NCBI RefSeq assembly: GCF_019049675.1
Contig: NZ_JAFMOW010000055.1
Span: 1-64,000 of the forward strand
Length of the DNA: 64,000 nucleotides
Reading direction: 5' to 3'
From: Rahnella bonaserana
GTDB taxonomy: Bacteria; Pseudomonadota; Gammaproteobacteria; Enterobacterales; Enterobacteriaceae
Positions 51,499 through 59,473 of this stretch are shown in pieces (position 1 is the stretch's first letter; each line of letters opens with the position of its first letter). Under the pieces are notes generated by a model. That model saw only the letters and a list, made by a program, of their open reading frames with translations, searched no databases and was not told the DNA's origin. The position numbers and the translations under genes are program-made.

Positions 51499-51499
51499 T
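51472..51499 (+). promoter_or_regulatory. uvrD promoter
   Basis: A -35 box TTGGCA (51472-51477) and a perfect -10 box TATAAT (51494-51499) are spaced by 16 bases, inside the 3' end of yigB. Confidence 0.75.
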
Positions 51500-51515
51500 C
51501 CCTTCTTAAATTACT

Positions 51516-51531
51516 CTGTATAAATTCACAG
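51516..51531. promoter_or_regulatory. LexA (SOS) box of uvrD
   Basis: CTGTATAAATTCACAG is a perfect CTGT-N8-ACAG SOS box 17 bases after the -10 box. Placed in the initial transcribed region, it lets LexA block uvrD expression until DNA damage. Confidence 0.88.
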
Positions 51532-51532
51532 T

Positions 51533-51563
51533 AGAAAAGCATTCACCAGGTGAGTGCTTTTCT
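51533..51563 (+). terminator. Leader hairpin (attenuator-like) before uvrD
   Basis: A long stem (AGAAAAGCA / TGCTTTTCT, inner TCACC/GGTGA, one mismatch) with a 1-base loop lies just after the SOS box and before the uvrD ATG. A transcription attenuator is known in the E. coli uvrD leader at this place. The T-rich right arm is present, but no separate T-run follows. Confidence 0.65.
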
Positions 51564-51583
51564 CATCCTGACAAACGGTGCCT

Positions 51584-53749
51584 ATGGACGTTTCTGACCT
51601 GCTCGACAGCCTGAATGAAAAACAACGTGAAGCCGTGGCCGCGCCGCGCAGCAATCTGTTGGTACTGGCCGGGGCAGGCAGTGGCAAAACCCGCGTGCTG
51701 GTTCACCGCATCGCGTGGCTGCTGGCCGTCGAAAAGTGCTCACCGTATTCCATTATGGCGGTCACCTTCACCAACAAAGCGGCGGCGGAAATGCGCCACC
51801 GTATCGACCAGCTGATCGGCACCAGTCAGGGCGGCATGTGGATTGGCACCTTCCACGGCCTTGCTCACCGTTTGCTGCGTGCGCACCATTTAGACGCGAA
51901 TCTGCCGCAGGATTTCCAAATCCTCGACAGCGACGACCAGATGCGTCTGATCAAGCGTCTGATCAAAGCGCTGAATATCGACGAGAAACAATGGCCGCCG
52001 CGTCAGGCGATGTGGTACATCAACGGCAAAAAAGACGAAGGTCTGCGTCCGCAGCACGTTGAAACTTATAACAATCCTGTTGAAGCCACCTGGTTGCGTA
52101 TCTATCAGGCCTATCAGGAAGCCTGTGACCGTGCCGGGCTGGTGGATTTCGCCGAGCTGTTATTGCGCGCCCATGAACTCTGGCTAAACAAGCCGCACAT
52201 TTTGCAGCATTACCGCGAACGCTTTACCAACCTGATGGTGGATGAATTCCAGGACACCAACAGCATTCAGTACGCGTGGATCCGTCTGCTGGCGGGTGAC
52301 AACAATAACGTGATGATCGTCGGCGACGATGACCAGTCGATTTACGGCTGGCGCGGTGCGCAGGTTGAAAACATCCAGCGCTTCCTGAAGGATTTCCCGA
52401 ATGCGGAAACTATCCGTCTGGAGCAGAACTACCGTTCGACCAGCACCATTTTGAAAGCCGCTAACTCGCTGATTGAAAATAATAACGGCCGTATGGGTAA
52501 AAACCTGTGGACCGAAGACGGCGAGGGCGAGCCAATTTCACTGTATTGCGCGTTCAATGAACTGGATGAATCGCGCTTTGTGGTTAACCGCATCAAAACC
52601 TGGCAGGACAACGGCGGTGCGCTGAAAGATTGCGCCATTCTTTACCGCAGTAACGCCCAGTCGCGTGTACTGGAAGAAGCCTTATTGCAGATGGCGATGC
52701 CGTACCGCATTTATGGCGGACAGCGGTTCTTCGACCGTCAGGAAATCAAAGATGCGCTGGCGTATCTGCGTCTGATGTCTAACCGTAATGACGATGCTGC
52801 GTTCGAGCGCGTGGTGAACACCCCGACGCGCGGCATCGGCGACCGTACGCTGGATGTGGTGCGTCAGACCGCCCGTGACCGTCAGCTGACCATGTGGCAG
52901 GCCACGCGCGCATTGTTACAGGAAAAGGTTCTGGCAGGGCGTGCGGCGTCTGCCCTGCAGCGTTTCACCGAACTGGTTGATGCACTGGCGCATGAAACGT
53001 CAGACATGCCGCTGCATGTGCAGACTGACCGGGTGATCAAAGATTCCGGCCTGTTCATTATGTATGAGCAGGAAAAAGGCGAAAAAGGCCAGGCGCGTAT
53101 CGAAAACTTAGAGGAACTGGTGACGGCAACGCGTCAGTTCAGCTATCAGGATGAAGACGAAGACCTGATGCCGTTGCAGGCATTCCTGTCCCATGCCGCG
53201 CTGGAAGCGGGCGAAGGGCAGGCCGACGCTAATCAGGACGCCACGCAGCTGATGACGTTGCACTCGGCGAAAGGGCTGGAATTCCCGCAGGTGTTTATCG
53301 TCGGCATGGAAGAAGGTATGTTCCCGAGCCAGATGTCGCTGGAAGAAGGCGGACGTCTGGAAGAAGAACGCCGTCTGGCGTACGTCGGCGTTACCCGCGC
53401 CATGCAAAAACTGACCCTGACTTACGCCGAAACCCGCCGCTTATACGGCAAAGAAGTCTCGCACCGTCCGTCACGTTTTGTCGGAGAATTACCGGAGGAT
53501 TGTGTCGAAGAAGTCAGGATGCGCGCCAATGTGTCACGTCCGATGAGCAACCGCAGCGTCGGCACGCCAACCAGCGTCAGCGATACCGGCTTCAAACTCG
53601 GCCAGCGCGTCCTGCATCCAAAATTTGGTGAAGGTACCATCGTTAACATGGAAGGCAGCGGCGAACACAGCCGTCTGCAGGTGGCGTTCCCGGGGGAAGG
53701 GATTAAGTGGCTTGTCGCCGCCTACGCCAGGTTAGAGGCCGCAAGCTAG
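51584..53749 (+). CDS. uvrD: DNA helicase II
   Basis: This 721-residue SF1A 3'-5' helicase acts in nucleotide excision repair and methyl-directed mismatch repair. Walker A is AGAGSGKT at 29-36, followed by motif Ia (TFTNKAAAEMRHR), motif II (VDEFQDTN), motif III ([13 protein letters not shown]) and motif VI (RRLAYVGVTRAMQK). The C-terminal Tudor-like RNAP-interaction domain ends in ...IKWLVAAYARLEAAS. The ATG at 51584 matches E. coli (720 residues). Confidence 0.97.
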   Translation: MDVSDLLDSLNEKQREAVAAPRSNLLVLAGAGSGKTRVLVHRIAWLLAVEKCSPYSIMAVTFTNKAAAEMRHRIDQLIGTSQGGMWIGTFHGLAHRLLRAHHLDANLPQDFQILDSDDQMRLIKRLIKALNIDEKQWPPRQAMWYINGKKDEGLRPQHVETYNNPVEATWLRIYQAYQEACDRAGLVDFAELLLRAHELWLNKPHILQHYRERFTNLMVDEFQDTNSIQYAWIRLLAGDNNNVMIVGDDDQSIYGWRGAQVENIQRFLKDFPNAETIRLEQNYRSTSTILKAANSLIENNNGRMGKNLWTEDGEGEPISLYCAFNELDESRFVVNRIKTWQDNGGALKDCAILYRSNAQSRVLEEALLQMAMPYRIYGGQRFFDRQEIKDALAYLRLMSNRNDDAAFERVVNTPTRGIGDRTLDVVRQTARDRQLTMWQATRALLQEKVLAGRAASALQRFTELVDALAHETSDMPLHVQTDRVIKDSGLFIMYEQEKGEKGQARIENLEELVTATRQFSYQDEDEDLMPLQAFLSHAALEAGEGQADANQDATQLMTLHSAKGLEFPQVFIVGMEEGMFPSQMSLEEGGRLEEERRLAYVGVTRAMQKLTLTYAETRRLYGKEVSHRPSRFVGELPEDCVEEVRMRANVSRPMSNRSVGTPTSVSDTGFKLGQRVLHPKFGEGTIVNMEGSGEHSRLQVAFPGEGIKWLVAAYARLEAAS

Positions 53750-53790
53750 CTTACTTGCGATCTTGAGGCCGGGCAGTGCTCGACATCCTC

Positions 53791-53807
53791 ATGGACTAGG
53801 TGTCCAT
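53791..53807. repeat. Short palindrome in the uvrD-cupin spacer
   Basis: The inverted arms ATGGAC / GTCCAT with a 5-base loop sit in the 122-base spacer between the convergent uvrD and cupin genes (53750-53871). The surrounding sequence (GGTGTCTCCGCTCTGGCCGG) looks like an interspersed intergenic repeat rather than coding DNA, but I cannot name the family. There is no T-run. Confidence 0.4.
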
Positions 53808-53871
53808 TCCGGTGTCTCCGCTCTGGCCGGACTCAACCTCGCTGCGCCGCTGACGCTTGCACAACGGCGTA

Positions 53872-54348
53872 TTAAAGGGCGAAAACCTCACCCACTTCTG
53901 CTTTCGCATACCATTCCAGCGTTTCTTTTACGCCTTCTTCGCCTTCCGGCGGCGTGCCTGGCAGATAATCTTGTTCCTGCACCGGCTGATACGCGCCGTG
54001 TTTCACTTCAAAAATCACGCCACCTTCGTCGAGGGACAACACGCTGTGCCAGGTGTTGGCCGGGATTTCAAGCAGGCGGGTTTCTGCACCGAGCCACAGA
54101 CGATCGGTGACGTTGCCGCTGTTATCGTAAATCAGTACCAGAAAACGTCCGCGCAGGGCGGTCAGCATTTCCCAGGTGTGTGGATGGCGGTGGATACGCA
54201 CGTAAGTACCCGGTTCCATCGCAATGGCCAGCCGTTGCACGTCATCTTCCGGCGCCGGATGGATATTCAGATTCTGACGCAGTCGCGGGGAATGAGCGGC
54301 TTTGGTGATCAGATCACACAGCGTGTCCTGGTTTATTTGTTTAATCAT
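53872..54348 (-). CDS. WbuC-family cupin-fold metalloprotein
   Basis: This 158-residue single-domain cupin has the metal-binding motif G47-x5-H53-x-H55-x4-E60-x6-G67 and a second motif with P96 and H101, so a metal ion is probably bound. It resembles WbuC, an uncharacterised protein of O-antigen clusters. Here it stands alone, not near polysaccharide genes. It is absent from this place in E. coli. It is convergent with uvrD and divergent from the corA leader. The activity is unknown. Confidence 0.75.
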   Translation of the reverse strand: MIKQINQDTLCDLITKAAHSPRLRQNLNIHPAPEDDVQRLAIAMEPGTYVRIHRHPHTWEMLTALRGRFLVLIYDNSGNVTDRLWLGAETRLLEIPANTWHSVLSLDEGGVIFEVKHGAYQPVQEQDYLPGTPPEGEEGVKETLEWYAKAEVGEVFAL

Positions 54349-54492
54349 TTCAGTCTCTGCCTGAGAAGCCCGGTAACGGGGAAATACGGTGTCTGAGTGT
54401 AGCCAAAAAAACGATCAGACATAAGCGGGTAAAGGTTATCAACACCGCCTGAAATTTATGCATAAATGTTGCCAGAATAGATTTGTTCGCGG

Positions 54493-54522
54493 TTGACAGT
54501 CTTTTTATTACCGGCGTAACAT
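54493..54522 (+). promoter_or_regulatory. corA promoter
   Basis: A perfect -35 box TTGACA (54493-54498) and a -10 box TAACAT (54517-54522) are separated by 18 bases. The start of transcription would be near 54529, which gives a leader of about 250 nt before corA. Confidence 0.7.
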
Positions 54523-54528
54523 GCGCGC

Positions 54529-54777
54529 ACTATTATCAATGAGGAACTGCGCCTTGGACACACCCAGTAGATACTGGCTCAATAACCTGTTTTCCAGGTA
54601 CCACTTCTAAGGCCCTCCTCATTGCTGATGGCCTTAGTGGTTGTCAGCGACCCCCGTTCTGTCGCTGTGAGTCAGATCTGAAGTTGGTCTGAATTACGCC
54701 GGTGACATTTTTCACTCCGTGATTTTCTGTGCTTCAACGCGTTGTCCACTTTCCGTAATTTTTGGGAGAACGGGCAC
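54529..54777 (+). promoter_or_regulatory. corA 5' leader with alternative hairpins
   Basis: This leader of about 250 nt contains the corL-like ORF, a 7-bp stem TAAGGCC / GGCCTTA (54607-54635), a second stem CAGCGAC / GTCGCTG around CCCCGTTCT, and the palindrome CAGATCTG. These fit a conformational, Rho-dependent magnesium switch of the kind known for corA. Switching itself is inference. Confidence 0.5.
54554..54610 (+). CDS. corL: Putative corA leader peptide (CorL-like)
   Basis: This 18-codon ORF starts with TTG, preceded 8 bases upstream by GAGGA. It ends at a TAA that is the foot of the hairpin TAAGGCC / GGCCTTA. In Salmonella the corA leader contains a short translated ORF, corL, whose translation controls Rho-dependent termination in response to magnesium. 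Position and architecture agree. An alternative ATG at 54539 in the same frame would lengthen the peptide by five codons but has no ribosome binding site. Confidence 0.5.
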   Translation: MDTPSRYWLNNLFSRYHF

Positions 54778-55728
54778 ATGCTGAGTGCTTTTAAATTAGA
54801 AAACAGCCGCTTATCCCGTTTAGAGCTGGACGAGTCAGACGATCTCAAAACTTCGCTGTGGGTAGATCTGGTTGAGCCTGACGAACAGGAACGTGAGCGC
54901 GTTCAATGCGAATTAGGGCAAAGCCTGGCGACGCGTCCTGAACTGGACGACATCGAAGCCTCTGCGCGTTTCTTTGAAGACGAAGACGGTCTGCACATTC
55001 ACTCCTTCTTTTATTACGAAGATGCCGACGATCATGCGGGTAACAGCACCGTCGCATTTACCGTGCGCGAAGGCCGTTTGTACACCCTGCGTGAACGCGA
55101 ATTACCGGCGTTTCGTCTCTACCGTATGCGTGCCCGTAATCAGAAACTGGTTGATGGGAATGCCTATGAACTGCTGCTTGATTTGTTCGAAACCAAAATT
55201 GAACAGCTGGCGGACGAGATCGAAAACATCTACAGCGATCTGGAAAAACTCAGCCGTGTGATCATGGAAGGGCATCAGGGCGACGAATATGACGCCGCGC
55301 TTTCCACGCTGGCAGAACTGGAAGATATCGGCTGGAAAGTCCGTTTATGTCTGATGGATACCCAACGGGCGCTGAATTTCCTGGTGCGCAAAGCCCGTTT
55401 ACCCGCAGGTCAGCTGGAGCAGGCGCGCGAAGTGTTACGCGACATCGAATCGCTGTTGCCGCACAACGAATCCCTGTTCCAGAAAGTGAACTTCCTGATG
55501 CAGGCGGCGATGGGCTTTATCAACATCGAACAGAACCGCATCATCAAGATTTTCTCGGTGGTTTCCGTGGTGTTCCTGCCGCCAACGCTGGTGGCATCCA
55601 GCTACGGGATGAACTTCGAATTCATGCCTGAGCTGAAATGGTCATTCGGTTATCCGGGCGCGATTGCGCTGATGATCCTCGCCGGTCTGGCACCTTATCT
55701 GTACTTCAAACGTAAAAACTGGTTATAA
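54778..55728 (+). CDS. corA: Magnesium/cobalt transporter CorA
   Basis: This 316-residue protein is the same length as E. coli CorA. It is a homopentameric Mg2+ channel with a long cytoplasmic funnel and two C-terminal membrane helices. The signature GMN lies at 277-279 ([12 protein letters not shown]), the periplasmic loop. The ATG at 54778 ([12 protein letters not shown]) has GGGAGAA upstream. An in-frame upstream start is not conserved. Confidence 0.96.
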   Translation: MLSAFKLENSRLSRLELDESDDLKTSLWVDLVEPDEQERERVQCELGQSLATRPELDDIEASARFFEDEDGLHIHSFFYYEDADDHAGNSTVAFTVREGRLYTLRERELPAFRLYRMRARNQKLVDGNAYELLLDLFETKIEQLADEIENIYSDLEKLSRVIMEGHQGDEYDAALSTLAELEDIGWKVRLCLMDTQRALNFLVRKARLPAGQLEQAREVLRDIESLLPHNESLFQKVNFLMQAAMGFINIEQNRIIKIFSVVSVVFLPPTLVASSYGMNFEFMPELKWSFGYPGAIALMILAGLAPYLYFKRKNWL

Positions 55729-55734
55729 CAGGCC

Positions 55735-56802
55735 ATGTTGATGGAAAGGATGGCTCCGGCGGGCCAGTGGACAATCCTCGTTGTTGCCTCGCTGATCCTG
55801 GGCATTATTTTTCAAACCTTCCACGTTCCTGCTGCGCTCCTGCTCGGGCCGATGATTGTCGGCGTCGTCATGGGTTTATTGGGCGCCAGCGTGCGCATTC
55901 ATCCGCTGTTTTTCAAAATATCGCAGGGCGTTTTGGGCTGCATGATTGCCCAAAGCCTGTCGCCGTCGATATTACCCCCGTTACTCAATGACTGGCCGCT
56001 GGTGCTGATGGTGCTGGTGGCGACGCTGCTGGCCAGCGGGCTTTCCGGCTGGCTGCTGGTACGTTTTAGCCAGTTGCCCGGTCCCACAGGTGCCTGGGGC
56101 TCATCGCCGGGCGGTGCCAGCGCCATGGTCGCGATGGCCGGTGATTTTGGGGCTGATGTGCGTCTGGTCGCGTTCATGCAGTATCTGCGCGTACTGTTTG
56201 TGGCCACAGCGGCTGCATTTGTTGCACGCATGGCAATGGGCGACAGCGCATCGCTTGCGGCGGCAGTGGTGTGGTTTCCGCCGCTCACCTGGCGTTTCTT
56301 TGCGACGCTCTTTCTGGCGGTGGCCGGTGTCTGGCTGGGGCCGCGTCTGCGCATACCTTCCGGCGCGTTGCTGCTCCCGGCTATTGTCGGCGCGATTTTG
56401 CATTCCACCGGTACAGTGACCTTAGAAGTGCCGGAGTGGCTGCTGGCGATGGCTTACACGTTGATTGGCTGGAGCGTCGGACTGCGCTTCACACGACCGA
56501 TATTTAAACTGGCATTGCGCACGCTGCCGCAGATGATCGCGTCGATTATCGGGCTGATGCTGATTTGCGGCGGTATGGCGTGGGTGCTGACCAAATTGCT
56601 GGGTGTGGATATGCTGACGGCGTATCTGGCGACCAGTCCGGGCGGGCTGGATACCGTGGCAATTATTGCAGCGGGCAGCCATGCGGATTTAGGCTTTGTG
56701 ATGGCGATGCAGACGTTACGTCTGATCACCATCCTGGCAACCGGTCCCGCGATGGCGCGCTTTATTTCACGCAGCGCTGTGCCCGCTTCTTCCTCGTCGT
56801 AA
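55735..56802 (+). CDS. AbrB family membrane protein (putative transporter)
   Basis: This 355-residue integral membrane protein has about 10 hydrophobic segments and an internal duplication. The related stretches GAWGSSPGGASAMVAMAGDFGADVRLVAFMQYLR and LATSPGGLDTVAIIAAGSHADLGFVMAMQTLR mark the two halves. This is the AbrB/ammonia-monooxygenase-annotated family, whose function is unknown. It lies 6 bases after corA, where E. coli has yigF and yigG, and overlaps the convergent rarD by 36 bases. It may be cotranscribed with corA, since no terminator separates them. Confidence 0.8.
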   Translation: MLMERMAPAGQWTILVVASLILGIIFQTFHVPAALLLGPMIVGVVMGLLGASVRIHPLFFKISQGVLGCMIAQSLSPSILPPLLNDWPLVLMVLVATLLASGLSGWLLVRFSQLPGPTGAWGSSPGGASAMVAMAGDFGADVRLVAFMQYLRVLFVATAAAFVARMAMGDSASLAAAVVWFPPLTWRFFATLFLAVAGVWLGPRLRIPSGALLLPAIVGAILHSTGTVTLEVPEWLLAMAYTLIGWSVGLRFTRPIFKLALRTLPQMIASIIGLMLICGGMAWVLTKLLGVDMLTAYLATSPGGLDTVAIIAAGSHADLGFVMAMQTLRLITILATGPAMARFISRSAVPASSSS

Positions 56803-57681
56803 ACGGCCCTGCGTATACAGCGCATCGGTGATAAAGCACAGTAATCCCACCCAGATAAAGCCAAAGGTGATGAGCTGTGACGTATTGACGGTTTCACCGT
56901 AAAACACCACTGCCAGCAGGAACATCAGCGTCGGGCCGAGATACTGGAAAAAGCCCAGCGTTGAAAGCTTCAGGCGGGCGGCGGCGGCAGTGAAGAACAG
57001 CAACGGGATGGTGGTAATAATCCCGGCTGCCATCAGCAGCAAGTCCAGCGACCACGGATTAGCAGCCAGATTACTGGTCGGACTGTTGGCAATAAAGAAC
57101 AGGTAAATCCCGGCGACCGGCAGCAGCCATAGCGTTTCAATCAGCATGCCGGTTTGCGAATCCACACCGATTTTTTTGCGCAGCAGGCCGTAAAAGGCAA
57201 ACGTCAGGGACAGCCCGATGGCGATAATCGGCACCGAGCCAAATACCCAGACCTGTACCAGCACGCCGGTGCAAGCGAGTGCCACGGCAAACCATTGCAA
57301 ACTTCGGAACCTTTCGCGCAAAAACAGCATGCCGAGCACCACATTCACCAGCGGATTGATAAAGTAGCCGAGGCTGGCTTCCAGAATATGATTGTGATTT
57401 ATCGCCCAGATAAATATCAGCCAGTTCCCACCGACAAGCAGGGCAGTAATCAGTAACATGCCGACTTTCTTCGGTTGTGCTAACACCCGCCGGACATCGC
57501 CCCAGCTGCGGCTGACGGAGAGCAGCACTAACATAAAGAAGAAGGACCAGATCACCCGGTGGGTCAGAATTTCGTCAGCGGGCACCTGTTTGATCAGCTT
57601 GAAGTACGCGGGCGCGACTCCCCAGATCAGATAGGCAATAAAGGCAAAAATAACACCTTGCCGGGTACGGTGTGCGTCCAT
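56767..57681 (-). CDS. rarD: EamA family transporter RarD
   Basis: This 304-residue drug/metabolite-type permease has ten hydrophobic segments and is collinear with E. coli RarD (296). The conserved block VPADEILTHRVIWSFFFML is near residue 34. Chloramphenicol sensitivity has been linked to the family in Pseudomonas, and the natural substrate is unknown. The last 12 codons overlap the convergent AbrB-type gene. It is probably cotranscribed with the upstream yigI. Confidence 0.93.
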   Translation of the reverse strand: MDAHRTRQGVIFAFIAYLIWGVAPAYFKLIKQVPADEILTHRVIWSFFFMLVLLSVSRSWGDVRRVLAQPKKVGMLLITALLVGGNWLIFIWAINHNHILEASLGYFINPLVNVVLGMLFLRERFRSLQWFAVALACTGVLVQVWVFGSVPIIAIGLSLTFAFYGLLRKKIGVDSQTGMLIETLWLLPVAGIYLFFIANSPTSNLAANPWSLDLLLMAAGIITTIPLLFFTAAAARLKLSTLGFFQYLGPTLMFLLAVVFYGETVNTSQLITFGFIWVGLLCFITDALYTQGRLRRGRSGHSAA

Positions 57682-57728
57682 GAGGTACCTGAAAAAAGAG
57701 TAAGGAAAGAAGCGGAGTTTACCTGATT

Positions 57729-58211
57729 TCAGCCGACCATATAGGTCGCCGTGGTCGTGGCAATGTGTATGCCGGTATCGCTGTGCAGATCGACACGCGC
57801 CACTGACACTTTATTACCGGCGCGGACCAGGCTTGCCGAAGCAATAAAGTAGTCGCCACGGCCCGGACGCAGATAATCCACGCGTAAATCGATGGTGCCC
57901 ATCTTTGACAACCGCTGGCGCATTTCGGCCTCCAGCAAAGGATGATCGGGTTTGTCGCGACGGATAAGCGAACTGGTCACGCAGACCAGACCGGCGGCGA
58001 CATCCAGCACCGCCGCAATCACCCCGCCATGCAGGATTTTTTGTGCGGCATTACCCACCAGTTTGGTCTGGTTGGTAAATTTTAACTCTGCGTAGTCGCA
58101 GTCGAGACGTTTCAGCTCGAGGCCCAGTTCGCGGTTAAATGGCATATCGTAAACGAAAATATTGCCGATCAGTTGCAGGGCAGCCTCGTGGCTGAGAGAT
58201 GAAGCAGACAT
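57729..58211 (-). CDS. yigI: Thioesterase family protein YigI
   Basis: This 160-residue single hot-dog fold protein of the PaaI-like family is collinear with E. coli YigI (155). The segment [18 protein letters not shown] contains the HGG motif typical of acyl-CoA thioesterases. The substrate is not known. It lies 47 bases upstream of rarD on the same strand. Confidence 0.92.
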   Translation of the reverse strand: MSASSLSHEAALQLIGNIFVYDMPFNRELGLELKRLDCDYAELKFTNQTKLVGNAAQKILHGGVIAAVLDVAAGLVCVTSSLIRRDKPDHPLLEAEMRQRLSKMGTIDLRVDYLRPGRGDYFIASASLVRAGNKVSVARVDLHSDTGIHIATTTATYMVG

Positions 58212-58465
58212 GAATGAATTCCTGACGAAAAAGAGTGGATCGTATGTTCGCCGAAAAAGTTAACGAAGTGTTGATTTTAGGTGCGGGAGGATGGGATTAC
58301 TACTCCGCTAAGGATAAATGTATTCAGTACTCATGTAGAAATGTATTTGTGTGTAAAATGCTCTGCTTTGAGATTTCCGGATTGTAGTCTGCGCATTGCC
58401 GGCCGGGCGGAAGGCTTATTTTCAAAAATAATGAATCAATAACTTTAGGGTGAGGGTAAGGAATA

Positions 58466-59344
58466 ATGCGTAAAAATTGGGCTGTCGGTGCCACGTTGCT
58501 GGCGTTGCCATTGTTGGGCTATGCAGAGGAAGCCACGGTACAGGAAGTACATGATAAACCTGCTGTACGCGGAAGTATTATTGCGAATATGTTGCAGGAG
58601 CACGACAACCCGTTCACCTTGTATCCTTACGAACCGAACTATCTGATTTACACCGATACCAGCAATATCAACAAGAAAGCGATTGAGTCTTACGACTGGG
58701 CCGATAAAGCGCGTCATGATGAAGTTGAGTTCCAGCTCAGTCTGGCGTTCCCGTTGTGGCGTGGTCTGGCTGGAGATAACTCCGTGCTTGGCGCGTCTTA
58801 CACGCAAAAATCATTCTGGCAGCTTTCTAACAGCGGGCAGTCTTCACCTTTCCGTGAGACCAACTACGAGCCACAACTTTTCCTGGCTTGGGCAACGGAT
58901 TACGATTTCCTCGGATGGACATTGCGCGAAGCTGAATATGGTGTCAGTCACCAGTCTAACGGCCGCTCGGACCCGACGTCCCGCAGCTGGAACCGTGTGT
59001 ATGCCCGTTTCATGGCGCAACACGGCAACTGGCAGGTTGATCTCAAACCATGGTATCGCATCCCTGAAAGCGATGAAGACGACGATAACCCGGACATCGC
59101 CAAGTACATGGGCTATTACCGCCTTAAAGTCGGTTATGCGTGGGGCGACAGCGTGTTCAGCGTCGAAAGCCGTTATAACTGGAATACCGGCTACGGCGGC
59201 GCAACGACCGGCTGGAGCTACCCGATTTCCAAACAGGTACGCTTCTATACTCAGGTCTTCAGCGGTTACGGCGAGTCATTGATCGACTATAACCATAAGC
59301 AGACCCGCATCGGCGTCGGCATTATGCTTAACGACATCATGTAA
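58466..59344 (+). CDS. pldA: Outer membrane phospholipase A
   Basis: This 292-residue precursor has a 20-residue signal peptide, and the mature protein is a 12-stranded beta-barrel. The catalytic residues are H162, S164 and N176 in the precursor, which become H142, S144 and N156 after cleavage, exactly the E. coli numbering (YGVSHQSNGRSDP). It degrades phospholipids mislocalised to the outer leaflet, acting as a dimer activated by calcium. Confidence 0.97.
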   Translation: MRKNWAVGATLLALPLLGYAEEATVQEVHDKPAVRGSIIANMLQEHDNPFTLYPYEPNYLIYTDTSNINKKAIESYDWADKARHDEVEFQLSLAFPLWRGLAGDNSVLGASYTQKSFWQLSNSGQSSPFRETNYEPQLFLAWATDYDFLGWTLREAEYGVSHQSNGRSDPTSRSWNRVYARFMAQHGNWQVDLKPWYRIPESDEDDDNPDIAKYMGYYRLKVGYAWGDSVFSVESRYNWNTGYGGATTGWSYPISKQVRFYTQVFSGYGESLIDYNHKQTRIGVGIMLNDIM

Positions 59345-59346
59345 TC

Positions 59347-59403
59347 CCCGCCATACGTCTGGTTGCAGTTGCGTTAGCTGCATCGCGGATTATTTAGGGT
59401 ATA
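59347..59403. repeat. Internally deleted ERIC element between pldA and recQ
   Basis: This 57-base element keeps both ends of ERIC (CGCCATACGTCTGGTTGCAGTTGCGTTAGCTGC and ATTATTTAGGGTAT) but lacks the central 65-70 bases, including the CACTTA/GTAAGC core. It starts 2 bases after the pldA stop and overlaps the recQ upstream region. Confidence 0.65.
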
Positions 59404-59473
59404 TTATGTCGGTGCAGTACAGCCCCGGCGGCTTTAGGGCTTAGCCGGGTGGTTTGAACAGTTGGGGAATTGA

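Noticed and set aside
58244-58387. 47-codon ATG ORF between yigI and pldA
   Set aside because: A weak GGA precedes the ATG, but the product (start [10 protein letters not shown]) matches no family I know. It lies in the pldA promoter region with atypical codon use.
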